From Ignavibacteriales bacterium (GTDB lineage Bacteria; Bacteroidota; Ignavibacteria; Ignavibacteriales; Melioribacteraceae): DNA of 64,000 bases. Below the pieces are notes generated by a model. It had not been told where the DNA came from, searched no databases, and saw only the letters and a program-made list of their open reading frames with translations. Position numbers and translations under genes: made by a program. Below, piece by piece: positions 9,389 to 16,951 of this stretch. The stretch covers positions 372,001-436,000 of the forward strand of contig JAGUYK010000006.1 of NCBI GenBank assembly GCA_020061355.1, written 5' to 3'. The number at the start of each line of letters is the position of its first letter. The first letter of the stretch is position 1.

Positions 9389-10075
9389 ATGCAGAAAGAA
9401 GTCACAAAAAAAGTATTCATCATTGCTATTATCTTCTTATTCGGGATTTTCAGCTTAACTATTTTAGCCCAGGATAAAAAAGACGCGCTCAATTCCAAGC
9501 TTGATCAGCTAAAGGGAAAAGTTGAAAAATTAACCGTAAAAGTTGACGGCAAAGATGTTGTTTTTGAAGGGAAGGAAGCAGAAGATCTTGCTAAAAAGTT
9601 AAGAGCATTTGGAAGAATGCCTGGTATGGTATGGCTTTCGGAGGAGGACGGGGAATTTGAAGGCAACGACGGTAATGTTATGATTTATAAATTCCGCAAC
9701 AAAGATGATAAGATGGATTGGACTGCAAAATCCGATGAGAACAAAAAAATCGAAGTAAAGATTGAGGACGGCAAAAAGAAAGTTACCGTTACAACTTTTA
9801 AGGATGGTAAAGAAGAAATAAAAACCTATGAAGGCGAAGAAGCCGAAAAATTCTTACAGGAGAATGAAAAAGGCGGAAAGTATAAAATAATGATAGATAG
9901 TGAAGCCGGAACAAAAGACCGCGTGATGTTTTTCGACAGGAAATTTGACGATGACGAAGGGTGCTGCGGTTGCTGCCGGAACGGAATGAAGATAAAACAT
10001 TTTTCTCCCGGAAAGGGAAAGAAGATCATTATTGAAAAAATTGAAAAAGATGTAAAAGAAAAAGAATCAAAGTAA
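9389..10075 (+). CDS. Acidic/lysine-rich secreted protein divergent from the two-component system
   Basis: 228 residues with an N-terminal signal peptide (about 1-27, ending LAQ). The mature part is very hydrophilic, with strand-rich repeated KVxVxDGKxxVxxEGKEAEDLAKKL-type segments. Near residue 192 is a compact cysteine cluster CCGCC, followed by a basic tail. A strong ribosome site (AAAGGAGG) precedes the ATG. The cluster could bind metal or form disulfides. No family is recognised. Its position opposite a sensor kinase, sharing the repeats at 9300-9339, suggests it is a regulated envelope-stress or metal-sensing accessory. Confidence 0.65.
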   Translation: MQKEVTKKVFIIAIIFLFGIFSLTILAQDKKDALNSKLDQLKGKVEKLTVKVDGKDVVFEGKEAEDLAKKLRAFGRMPGMVWLSEEDGEFEGNDGNVMIYKFRNKDDKMDWTAKSDENKKIEVKIEDGKKKVTVTTFKDGKEEIKTYEGEEAEKFLQENEKGGKYKIMIDSEAGTKDRVMFFDRKFDDDEGCCGCCRNGMKIKHFSPGKGKKIIIEKIEKDVKEKESK

Positions 10076-10090
10076 GCTTCTATTATAAAC

Positions 10091-10118
10091 GGGCGAATCC
10101 AATAAAAGAGATTTGCCC
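10091..10118 (+). terminator. Possible hairpin after the secreted protein gene
   Basis: GGGCGAAT and ATTTGCCC form an 8-pair stem (one G-U) around a 12-base loop, 15 bases after the stop at 10075. There is no long T run, so termination would be weak or Rho-assisted. Confidence 0.35.
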
Positions 10119-10201
10119 ATTAAATACTTTCCGCTTTCACTTTTCTAAGTAACTTTCATTTCTTAAATTCCATTGTAAATCCTAAACATAAAGGAATCCC
10201 A

Positions 10202-11713
10202 ATGAAGCTAAAACTTCCGCATTCAACACAGAACTGGATATCTCTGGTAGGTGCAACAATTGCGCTTATAAGTTTCTTTATGATCGTCTTTCTTTTTGTG
10301 ATCAGTCTTACGTTTGATCAGGGTAATGCATATCTGGGTATTGTTATTTATATAGCTCTTCCAACAATCCTCGTTGTAGGATTACTTCTTATTCCACTTG
10401 GAATGTGGTGGAAGTTAAAAAAGGAAAAGAGGCGGGAAGCAGGCGAGGAGAAGGATTTCCCTGTAATTGATTTTAATGATATAAGGCACCGCAATGCTTT
10501 TATGATTTTTGCAGTCGGTTCCGCAATCTTTCTTTTAGCGAGTGCTGTCGGAAGTTACGAAGCGTTTCACTACACGGAATCCGTTGAATTCTGTGGAAAG
10601 GTTTGTCACTCTGTTATGAAACCGGAATACGTTGCATATCAGAATTCCCCGCATGCAAGGGTTTCGTGTGTTGAATGCCATATTGGTGGCGGAGCTGATT
10701 GGTATATGAAATCGAAACTATCCGGTCTGCGACAGGTTTATGCAGTAATTGCAAACGACTTTTCAAGACCTATTCCAACACCTATTAAAGATTTACGCCC
10801 TGCACGCGAAACATGCGAAGAATGTCACTGGCCTCAGAAGTTTTATTCACGCAAACTTCGTCTTGAACGTCATTACCTAAACGATGAGGACAATACCGAA
10901 TGGGATATCACATTAACGATGAAAATCGGATCCAGTTTAAGTGCTTTCGGGCTGGACGAGGGAATTCATTGGCACATCAACCCGGATGTTAAAATAGAAT
11001 ATAAACATACAGACGAAAAAAGGCAGAACATACCATGGGTAAGATATACTAACACCAAAACCGGTGAAGTCTTTGTGTACGAAGATGAAAATCAGAAGGT
11101 AGATGCAAAATTACTTGATGGGCTTGAAACCCGTTTAATGGATTGTATGGATTGTCATACAAGACCTTCCCACAATTACCAGCCGCCTGCATTTTTTATT
11201 AACAATGCAATTACAGCGGGTGAAATACCGAAAGAACTAACGCTAATAAAATTTGCGGCGCTCGAAGTAATCGGCAAAGAGTTTGAAACAACCGACGATG
11301 CGATGAAAGGAATTGAAGACCATATAAATAATTTTTATAAGGATAATTATCCGGATCTTTATAAGAATAAAAGTGAGCTTATTAACAAAGCTATTACCGG
11401 AATTAAAAACGAGTATAACAAGAATATCTTTCCAGAAATGAAAGTAAGATGGGATGCATACCCGAATAATATCGGTCATCTCGAATTTATGGGATGCTTC
11501 CGCTGCCACAATGATCAGCATGCAACCGTGCAGAAAAAAGTTATTTCTAAGGACTGTAACATGTGTCATGTTATAAATGCGCAGGGTACCCCGAATAAAT
11601 TAGAGGTTGCTAAAGTAAATTCATCTCTTGAGTTTAAGCATCCGGGCAATGCAGTTACAACGGAATGGAAAGAAATGATGTGCGTTGATTGCCATACAGG
11701 ATTGAATCCGTAA
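10202..11713 (+). CDS. NapC/NirT-type membrane multiheme cytochrome c
   Basis: 503 residues. Three hydrophobic segments (about 12-35, 45-68, 98-118) are followed by a periplasmic region with seven heme-attachment motifs. The first is CGKVCH at 131 (a CX3CH form); the others are CVECH, CEECH, CMDCH, CFRCH, CNMCH and CVDCH. NapC/NrfH-type proteins carry electrons from the quinone pool to periplasmic reductases. This one has more membrane segments and hemes than NapC (four hemes), like larger NapC/NirT relatives of Ignavibacteria and Deltaproteobacteria. It stands alone as a likely monocistron; no nitrite or nitrate reductase subunit is adjacent, so its electron acceptor is unclear. Confidence 0.85.
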   Translation: MKLKLPHSTQNWISLVGATIALISFFMIVFLFVISLTFDQGNAYLGIVIYIALPTILVVGLLLIPLGMWWKLKKEKRREAGEEKDFPVIDFNDIRHRNAFMIFAVGSAIFLLASAVGSYEAFHYTESVEFCGKVCHSVMKPEYVAYQNSPHARVSCVECHIGGGADWYMKSKLSGLRQVYAVIANDFSRPIPTPIKDLRPARETCEECHWPQKFYSRKLRLERHYLNDEDNTEWDITLTMKIGSSLSAFGLDEGIHWHINPDVKIEYKHTDEKRQNIPWVRYTNTKTGEVFVYEDENQKVDAKLLDGLETRLMDCMDCHTRPSHNYQPPAFFINNAITAGEIPKELTLIKFAALEVIGKEFETTDDAMKGIEDHINNFYKDNYPDLYKNKSELINKAITGIKNEYNKNIFPEMKVRWDAYPNNIGHLEFMGCFRCHNDQHATVQKKVISKDCNMCHVINAQGTPNKLEVAKVNSSLEFKHPGNAVTTEWKEMMCVDCHTGLNP

Positions 11714-11723
11714 ATAAGTTTAA

Positions 11724-11747
11724 GGGCGTCGTGTTTAAGCGATGCCC
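11724..11747 (+). terminator. Hairpin downstream of the multiheme cytochrome gene
   Basis: GGGCGTCG (11724-11731) pairs with CGATGCCC (11740-11747) with one G-U pair and an 8-base loop. No T run follows directly, so it is a weak terminator or a transcript-end stabiliser. Confidence 0.4.
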
Positions 11748-11816
11748 CATTAATTTCGCTTCGCATAACTCCTTATTCTTTTTTATATTTCAACCGACTT
11801 TTTCCAAAATGAACAA

Positions 11817-12548
11817 ATGATCGAAATAATTGACCTTCATAAAAGCTTCGGTAATAACTACGTATTAAGGGGAGTAAACCTCACAATAAATGCCGGTGAA
11901 GCACTCGCAATAATCGGCAGGAGCGGATGCGGTAAAAGCGTTCTGCTTAAACATATTGTAGGATTACTTATGCCCGATAGCGGAACGGTTAAGGTTGAGG
12001 GAGAATCGATAAGTGAAATTGAGGAAAAGGATCTTTATAGAATTAGAAGAAAATTCGGGTTTCTTTTTCAGGGTGCCGCTCTGTTCGATTCTATGACGGT
12101 TTTTGAAAATATAAGTCTTCCGCTGGTTGAAAATAATTTGGGCTATTCTAAAACAGAAATAGAAAATGCGGTGTCGGAAAAACTTGAATTAGTTGGTTTA
12201 CCCGGTACGCAGAATCTTAAACCGGCAGAGCTATCCGGTGGAATGAAGAAGAGGGTTGGACTTGCACGCGCTTTGATCACCAATCCCGATTACATATTAT
12301 ACGATGAGCCAACAACAGGATTGGATCCGGTAATGTCCGATGCCATTGACGAACTAGTAAAAGAGCTGAGTGAAAAGTTAAACGTAACATCGATAATTGT
12401 AACACATGATATGTTCAGCGTTAAGAACACAGCAGAAAAAATATCGATGATGCACGAAGGTAAAATCTATTTTAACGGGACACCCCAACAGGTTTTGGAA
12501 AGCGAAGACCCGATAATTAAAAAATTTATACAAAGAACAGGATTTTGA
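11817..12548 (+). CDS. ABC transporter ATP-binding protein, MlaF-like
   Basis: 243-residue ATPase with Walker A GRSGCGKS, Q loop FLFQGAALFDSMTVFENISL, signature LSGGMKKRVGLARAL, Walker B YILYDEPTTGLDP and the H-loop THD. The FQGAALFDSMTVFENI segment and spacing are typical of MlaF/Ttg2A, the ATPase of the lipid-trafficking Mla system at the inner membrane. No MlaE permease or MCE-domain gene is next to it here. It precedes radA by about 60 bases containing an inverted repeat, so the two need not share a transcript. Confidence 0.85.
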   Translation: MIEIIDLHKSFGNNYVLRGVNLTINAGEALAIIGRSGCGKSVLLKHIVGLLMPDSGTVKVEGESISEIEEKDLYRIRRKFGFLFQGAALFDSMTVFENISLPLVENNLGYSKTEIENAVSEKLELVGLPGTQNLKPAELSGGMKKRVGLARALITNPDYILYDEPTTGLDPVMSDAIDELVKELSEKLNVTSIIVTHDMFSVKNTAEKISMMHEGKIYFNGTPQQVLESEDPIIKKFIQRTGF

Positions 12549-12550
12549 CC

Positions 12551-12596
12551 TCCTCCTTTATTCCCTCTCCTTAATAAGGAGGGGGACGTGGGGGCG
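12551..12596. repeat. Intergenic palindromic repeat with CCTCCTTTATT / AATAAGGAGG arms
   Basis: Between the MlaF-like and radA genes. CCCTCTCCTT and TAAGGAGGGG form an almost perfect stem around TTAATAAGG, followed by a G-rich tail (GGACGTGGGGGCGG). This looks like a dispersed repeat inserted between genes. It could fold in RNA, but it has no T run for classical termination. Confidence 0.5.
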
Positions 12597-12611
12597 GTTA
12601 ATATTAAAATT

Positions 12612-13961
12612 ATGTCCAAGCACAAAATAAAATATATCTGCTCTAATTGCGGATACGAGTCGTTAAGATGGATCGGCAAATGCCCCTCATGCGATAGCTG
12701 GAACACATTTACGGAAGAATATATTGAGGAGAAAAAATCCTCGCGTAAAAAGATTAATATTGAACCGCATCTTACAAATTTGTCTGCGGATGGTAGTAAG
12801 GACGAGATTCGTATCAAAACCAATATTGAAGAATTTGATCGTGTCCTGGGCGGAGGATTAGTTCCGGGCTCTGTTGTTCTGATTGGTGGCGATCCGGGAA
12901 TTGGTAAATCAACACTTGTAATGCAGGCAGCAGCCGGAATCAATGGAACGGTTCTATATGTCACCGGTGAAGAGTCTGCAAATCAAATTAATATGCGCGC
13001 ACAGCGGTTGAATATAAAATCCGATACTATTTATGTCCTTACCGAAACAGATTTGGATCTTATAATTAACGCAATCGAAAAAAATGATCCCAAAGTTGTT
13101 ATAGTAGATTCGATTCAAACAACATATAAACCCGACCTTGAAAACACACCCGGTACAATAACACAAATACGGGAATGCACTGTTGAACTTATGCAGGCGG
13201 CAAAGAAGAGAAATTGTGCCGTACTGATTGTTGGTCATGTAACTAAAGAAGGTATGATTGCCGGTCCAAAAGTTTTGGAACACATTGTCGATACAGTATT
13301 ACAGTTCGAAGGAGAAAAAAGCTATTCATACAGAATTTTACGTTCGCAGAAAAACCGGTTTGGAAGTACAAATGAAATCGGAATCTTTGAAATGCAAGAT
13401 GACGGTCTGCACGAAGTAAAAAATCCAAGTCAGATATTTTTAAGCGAACTGGATAAAGAAATTACCGGATCGGTTGTAACGGCAAGCATCGAAGGGTCGC
13501 GCCCGATTTTGCTTGAAGTACAGGCGCTTGTAACACCGTCTGCTTACGGTAATCCACAAAGAGTTGCAACAGGATTCGATTATAGAAGATTATCAATTCT
13601 ATTAGCTGTATTAGAGAAGCGAGCTAATATGCGCCTGTCATCGCAGAATGTTTTTCTCAATATGGCTGGAGGATTGCGGATTGACGAACCCGCCGTTGAC
13701 CTTGCCGTCTGCTGTGCAATTGCGTCAAGCTATGGAGATAAATCAGCACATAAAAATACAGTGGTCATTGGTGAGGTTGGACTCAGTGGTGAAGTAAGAA
13801 GTGTGGGACATATCGATAAGAGAATTCAGGAAGCAATCAAGCTGGGATTTCAACGGGTAATAATTCCTCAAAACAATGTTAAGTCAATTAAAGTAAAAGG
13901 GGCAATCGAAGTAATAGGAGTTGACGAGTTAAAGTCTGCCATTGAAAAAGTTTTTATATAA
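12612..13961 (+). CDS. radA: DNA repair protein RadA (Sms)
   Basis: 450-residue branch-migration helicase acting in recombination. It has an N-terminal C4 zinc motif (CSNCGY...CPSCDSW), a RecA-like core with Walker A GGDPGIGKST, the RadA-specific RSQKNRFGS motif, and a C-terminal Lon-protease-like domain (NMAGGLRIDEPAVDLAVCCA, VVIGEVGLSGEVRSV). Length and order match the family. ATG 12612 is chosen because MSKHKIKYICSNCGY is the usual N terminus; the frame extends 24 bases upstream through the repeat. The MauE-thioredoxin gene follows 27 bases later. Confidence 0.95.
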   Translation: MSKHKIKYICSNCGYESLRWIGKCPSCDSWNTFTEEYIEEKKSSRKKINIEPHLTNLSADGSKDEIRIKTNIEEFDRVLGGGLVPGSVVLIGGDPGIGKSTLVMQAAAGINGTVLYVTGEESANQINMRAQRLNIKSDTIYVLTETDLDLIINAIEKNDPKVVIVDSIQTTYKPDLENTPGTITQIRECTVELMQAAKKRNCAVLIVGHVTKEGMIAGPKVLEHIVDTVLQFEGEKSYSYRILRSQKNRFGSTNEIGIFEMQDDGLHEVKNPSQIFLSELDKEITGSVVTASIEGSRPILLEVQALVTPSAYGNPQRVATGFDYRRLSILLAVLEKRANMRLSSQNVFLNMAGGLRIDEPAVDLAVCCAIASSYGDKSAHKNTVVIGEVGLSGEVRSVGHIDKRIQEAIKLGFQRVIIPQNNVKSIKVKGAIEVIGVDELKSAIEKVFI

Positions 13962-13988
13962 AACTCTAACACAATCCTTAAAGCATAT

Positions 13989-14876
13989 ATGAGTCCAAAA
14001 TCCAACACGAATATTAAAATTTTATTACAGATAATACTTAGTATAACATTTCTTCTCTCGGCATATTCGAAAATAATTGCGCCAGGAAGTGTTGAAGTAA
14101 TTTTGATAGATCAGGGAATAGTTTCGAGTAGGGAGCTTGCGGCATATATTGTGAGAATTTTTATAGCATTTGAATTTGCAATCGGTATTTTATTTTTAAC
14201 TCCGTATTACTTAAAGCGGTTTACGATTCCTCTAACATGGATTTTGTTAATTGTTTTTACCGGTTACCTTGTTTACAGTGGTATTGTTTTGGGAGAAGAA
14301 GAGAATTGCGGATGTTTCGGCGATCTGATTAAAATGTCACCCATTGAATCTATTATTAAGAATATTATTATTGCAGCTTTGTCGGTAATACTTTTCAGAA
14401 AAATTAATGATGAAAGAAGGAAGATGTTTATTCCTCCGATAGTTCTTCTTGCTTCGTTCCTAATGGTGTTTATTTTTTCTCCTTTGAGGAATGTAAAGGA
14501 CTTTCAGTTCGGTAAGTACATAAACTTTGAAGGTGCTGGTAGAGTTGATTTATCGGATGGAAATAAGCTGCTGGCTGTTTTTAGTTTTGATTGCGAACAT
14601 TGTCAGCACACAGCAAAAGATATTGCAAAGTTAAAACGTACATTTATGGAAATACCCGAAGTATATGCTCTCTTTTTTAGCGAGGGAGGTATTACGATTG
14701 ATTCATTCAGAGCTGTTACGAATTCTAATTTCCCGTATCATATGATAGACCACGCCGATTTTTTTGAACTTATCGGCTCTACACCACCGCGAATCTACTG
14801 GCTTAAGGATGGTAAAGTAGAAAAGTATTGGGATGATCAGTTTGTGAAGAATTTTATGCTGGAGTTTAAGAAATAA
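13989..14876 (+). CDS. MauE/DoxX-like membrane domain fused to a thioredoxin-like domain
   Basis: 295 residues. About residues 1-135 form four transmembrane helices of the MauE/DoxX type, with the motif EENCGCFGD between helices 3 and 4. A further helix (about 147-165) leads to a periplasmic thioredoxin-like domain with a CEHC dithiol (FSFDCEHCQHT) and TPPRIYWLKDGK, containing the conserved proline region. Such fusions are thought to relay electrons through the membrane to periplasmic disulfides, like VKOR or DsbD routes. The direction (oxidase or reductase) cannot be told. It follows radA closely and may simply be co-transcribed. Confidence 0.75.
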   Translation: MSPKSNTNIKILLQIILSITFLLSAYSKIIAPGSVEVILIDQGIVSSRELAAYIVRIFIAFEFAIGILFLTPYYLKRFTIPLTWILLIVFTGYLVYSGIVLGEEENCGCFGDLIKMSPIESIIKNIIIAALSVILFRKINDERRKMFIPPIVLLASFLMVFIFSPLRNVKDFQFGKYINFEGAGRVDLSDGNKLLAVFSFDCEHCQHTAKDIAKLKRTFMEIPEVYALFFSEGGITIDSFRAVTNSNFPYHMIDHADFFELIGSTPPRIYWLKDGKVEKYWDDQFVKNFMLEFKK

Positions 14877-14877
14877 T

Positions 14878-14906
14878 TTATCCCTCTCCGGGGCGGAGAA
14901 GGATAA
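14878..14906. terminator. Convergent-gene hairpin
   Basis: TTATCC..TCTCCG (from 14878) pairs with CGGAGA.GGATAA (to 14906), with one bulge, between convergent stops at 14876 and 14920. GTTTTAAG follows on the plus strand. It is likely a shared terminator, possibly built on a dispersed repeat. Confidence 0.5.
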
Positions 14907-14919
14907 GTTTTAAGTGACT

Positions 14920-15657
14920 TTATAATTGTAATCTCTTCTTTGCATCTTCTGCAATTTCTGATGACACCAAAATCCTTCCGCACGATTCACACGAAAAGAC
15001 TCTTTTGCTCTGACGTATTTCAATCTGTCTCTGTGGCGGAACAACGTTATGACAACCGGAACATGCCGATCTGTTAATCGTAACAACCGCTTTCCCGTTT
15101 AAAGCTTTTCTGATTCTCATGTATGTGTTGTAATCCGGTTTCTTCACTTTGGAAGCAATTTTTTCTCTCTTGTCCAGCAGTTTTGCTTCTTCGCGTTCAT
15201 TGGCTTTAATAATCTGCTTCAGCTCGCTCTCTTTTTCTTTCAGATCTTTCTTTAATGAATCCACCTGCGGTTCAAGTTCGTTAATTTCGCTCTTGAGCTT
15301 TTGAATTAAGTCCTCAAGGGCGATACTCTCGTTATCAAGTTTTGTTATTTGTTCTTCGGAATGATCAATCTCTTTTGTAAGAGCGTCGTATTCCTTATTG
15401 TTACGAACCTGATAGAGCTGTGATTTAAATTTTTTAAGGTTGGTTTTCAAACGCTCAACCTCGTTGTCATTATCTTTTCTTTTGCTAAGAGATTTCTTCT
15501 TTTCAGCCTCTTTGTCTTCCACTTGTTGTCCAAGAGTCTGAATTTGAGAGGTTAGTTCGTTTACAGCTGCCGGAAGATCTCCGCGCAGCTCTTCTAATTC
15601 ATCGAGCTGGTCATCTATTATTTGCAACTCGTACAGAACTGAGAGTCGTTCAACCAA
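14920..15657 (-). CDS. Coiled-coil protein with C-terminal C4 zinc ribbon
   Basis: 245 residues. About residues 5-180 form a long charged coiled coil. The C-terminal zinc ribbon has CSGCH and CESCG (sequence CSGCHNVVPPQRQIEIRQ ... CESCGRILVSSEI). This matches the widespread C4-type zinc-ribbon family (CT398-like), suspected to interact with transcription or secretion machinery but of unproven function. It follows the nif3-like gene by 19 bases on the same strand; this pairing is common in many bacteria. Confidence 0.85.
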   Translation of the reverse strand: MVERLSVLYELQIIDDQLDELEELRGDLPAAVNELTSQIQTLGQQVEDKEAEKKKSLSKRKDNDNEVERLKTNLKKFKSQLYQVRNNKEYDALTKEIDHSEEQITKLDNESIALEDLIQKLKSEINELEPQVDSLKKDLKEKESELKQIIKANEREEAKLLDKREKIASKVKKPDYNTYMRIRKALNGKAVVTINRSACSGCHNVVPPQRQIEIRQSKRVFSCESCGRILVSSEIAEDAKKRLQL

Positions 15658-15676
15658 TTTATATTACTCCTTAATG

Positions 15677-16783
15677 TTAATAAAACTTTACCGGGTTTGT
15701 GCTTCCCGAATATTTATAAACTTTTATTGATTCTTCTTTTAAAATAATTTTATCAATTTTTCCTTTAACAGCGTTTAGAGAGCCAATCTCCGTTTCGTAA
15801 TGACCGGCATCGATAAGGAGTATTTTCCCCTTAGCATCGTGATAAACATGGTACTTTATGTCGGCGGTTATAAATGCATCCGCCCGGGAATTAATAGCTA
15901 CATTTGTTAATTCGGAACATGATCCGCCGCAGACCGCAACTCTTTTTATCTTTTTCCCTGTTCCGCTGCAATACTTAAGCCTTCCGGATTTAAGTGATGT
16001 TGCTACATGTCTTAAAAATTCTTTTTCGCTTAATTCGTTTGTAAGTTCACCGATTGCCCCAGCACCGTAATTCATGTTTTTATTTTTCAATGGATAGATA
16101 TCGTATGCAGGTTCTTCATAAGGATGAAATTTCTTAATTGCATTTATTGCGCTCTTTAAGTTCCACGAATCAACTATTAACTCCAGGCGAATCTCACTTA
16201 CCTTTTCAACTTTCCCTTTTTTACCAATTACAGGATTGGCATTTTCATTTCCTTTAAAAGTCCCTTCGCCCTTCAAACGGAAGCTACAGTTTTCATAATT
16301 ACCTATTATACCGGCACCCGAATTAAATAGTGCGTCGGATAGCTTATCGGCGCTCTCTTCGGGAACGAATACACTAATTTTAAATTGATTCCCTTCTTCC
16401 AGTTCGAGAAATTTTATGTTTCTCAGCTTAAGCATCTTGGCAAGCTCGAACGAAACGCCGTCTTTTGTAAAATCTAAATTAGTATGTGCGGAGTAGAGCG
16501 AAATGTTATTCTTAATTAATTTTTGTATCAGTTGTGCTTGATTGTCTTTCTGGAAGTCTAATTTTTTTAATGGGTTAAAGATTAGCGGGTGGTGGGTGAA
16601 GATGAAATTACATTTCTTTTTAATTGCTTCTTTCAGGACCTCATCGTCTAACTCAAGGCAGAGCAAAATGTTATTGAGTTTATCTCCCCTTGAGCCGATT
16701 TGAAGTCCGACGTTGTCTTTCTCCCACGCCGCTCCCGGGGGTGCCCAGTCCTCAATTTGTGTAATTAATTCTCCAACATTCAT
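15677..16783 (-). CDS. Nif3-like dinuclear metal centre protein
   Basis: 368 residues of the Nif3/DUF34 family. It shows an N-terminal half with NVGLQIGSRGDKLNNILLCLELDDEV and THHPLIFNPLKKL (metal-binding histidines), an inserted PII-like domain (about 125-235, with FHPYEEPAYDIYPL), and a C-terminal half with VAVCGGSCSEL, TADIKYHVYHDA and DAGHYETE, which complete the metal site. The start is ATG 16783; the frame continues upstream only through the hairpin of the ispG terminator. Biochemical function is unsettled (a GTP cyclohydrolase-like hydrolase or metal chaperone has been proposed). It is followed by the zinc-ribbon gene. Confidence 0.9.
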   Translation of the reverse strand: MNVGELITQIEDWAPPGAAWEKDNVGLQIGSRGDKLNNILLCLELDDEVLKEAIKKKCNFIFTHHPLIFNPLKKLDFQKDNQAQLIQKLIKNNISLYSAHTNLDFTKDGVSFELAKMLKLRNIKFLELEEGNQFKISVFVPEESADKLSDALFNSGAGIIGNYENCSFRLKGEGTFKGNENANPVIGKKGKVEKVSEIRLELIVDSWNLKSAINAIKKFHPYEEPAYDIYPLKNKNMNYGAGAIGELTNELSEKEFLRHVATSLKSGRLKYCSGTGKKIKRVAVCGGSCSELTNVAINSRADAFITADIKYHVYHDAKGKILLIDAGHYETEIGSLNAVKGKIDKIILKEESIKVYKYSGSTNPVKFY

Positions 16784-16787
16784 ATAT

Positions 16788-16824
16788 AAAAAAAATGCAC
16801 TCCTGTTATTTAAGGAGTGCATTT
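16788..16824 (-). terminator. Intrinsic terminator between ispG and nif3
   Basis: On the minus strand a perfect 12-pair stem (AAATGCACTCCT at 16793-16804 with AGGAGTGCATTT at 16813-16824, 8-base loop) is followed by a T run. It would end ispG transcripts, but the T run runs directly into the ATG of nif3 at 16783, leaving no room for a ribosome site or promoter between them. Confidence 0.85.
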
Positions 16825-16951
16825 GTCAACCAGAAACTCTTGAACTATATACTGGCTTTTTTCTGAGTATTGTTTTATCGTTTAGAAATATTTCCATATA
16901 ACTGATGCAAATATATGATAATGAATTGTTATTCTCAATACGTTTATAATC

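Noticed and set aside
16784..16822. Longer nif3 start (14 extra residues)
   Set aside because: The extension is entirely the terminator stem and T run of ispG; it is not family-like.
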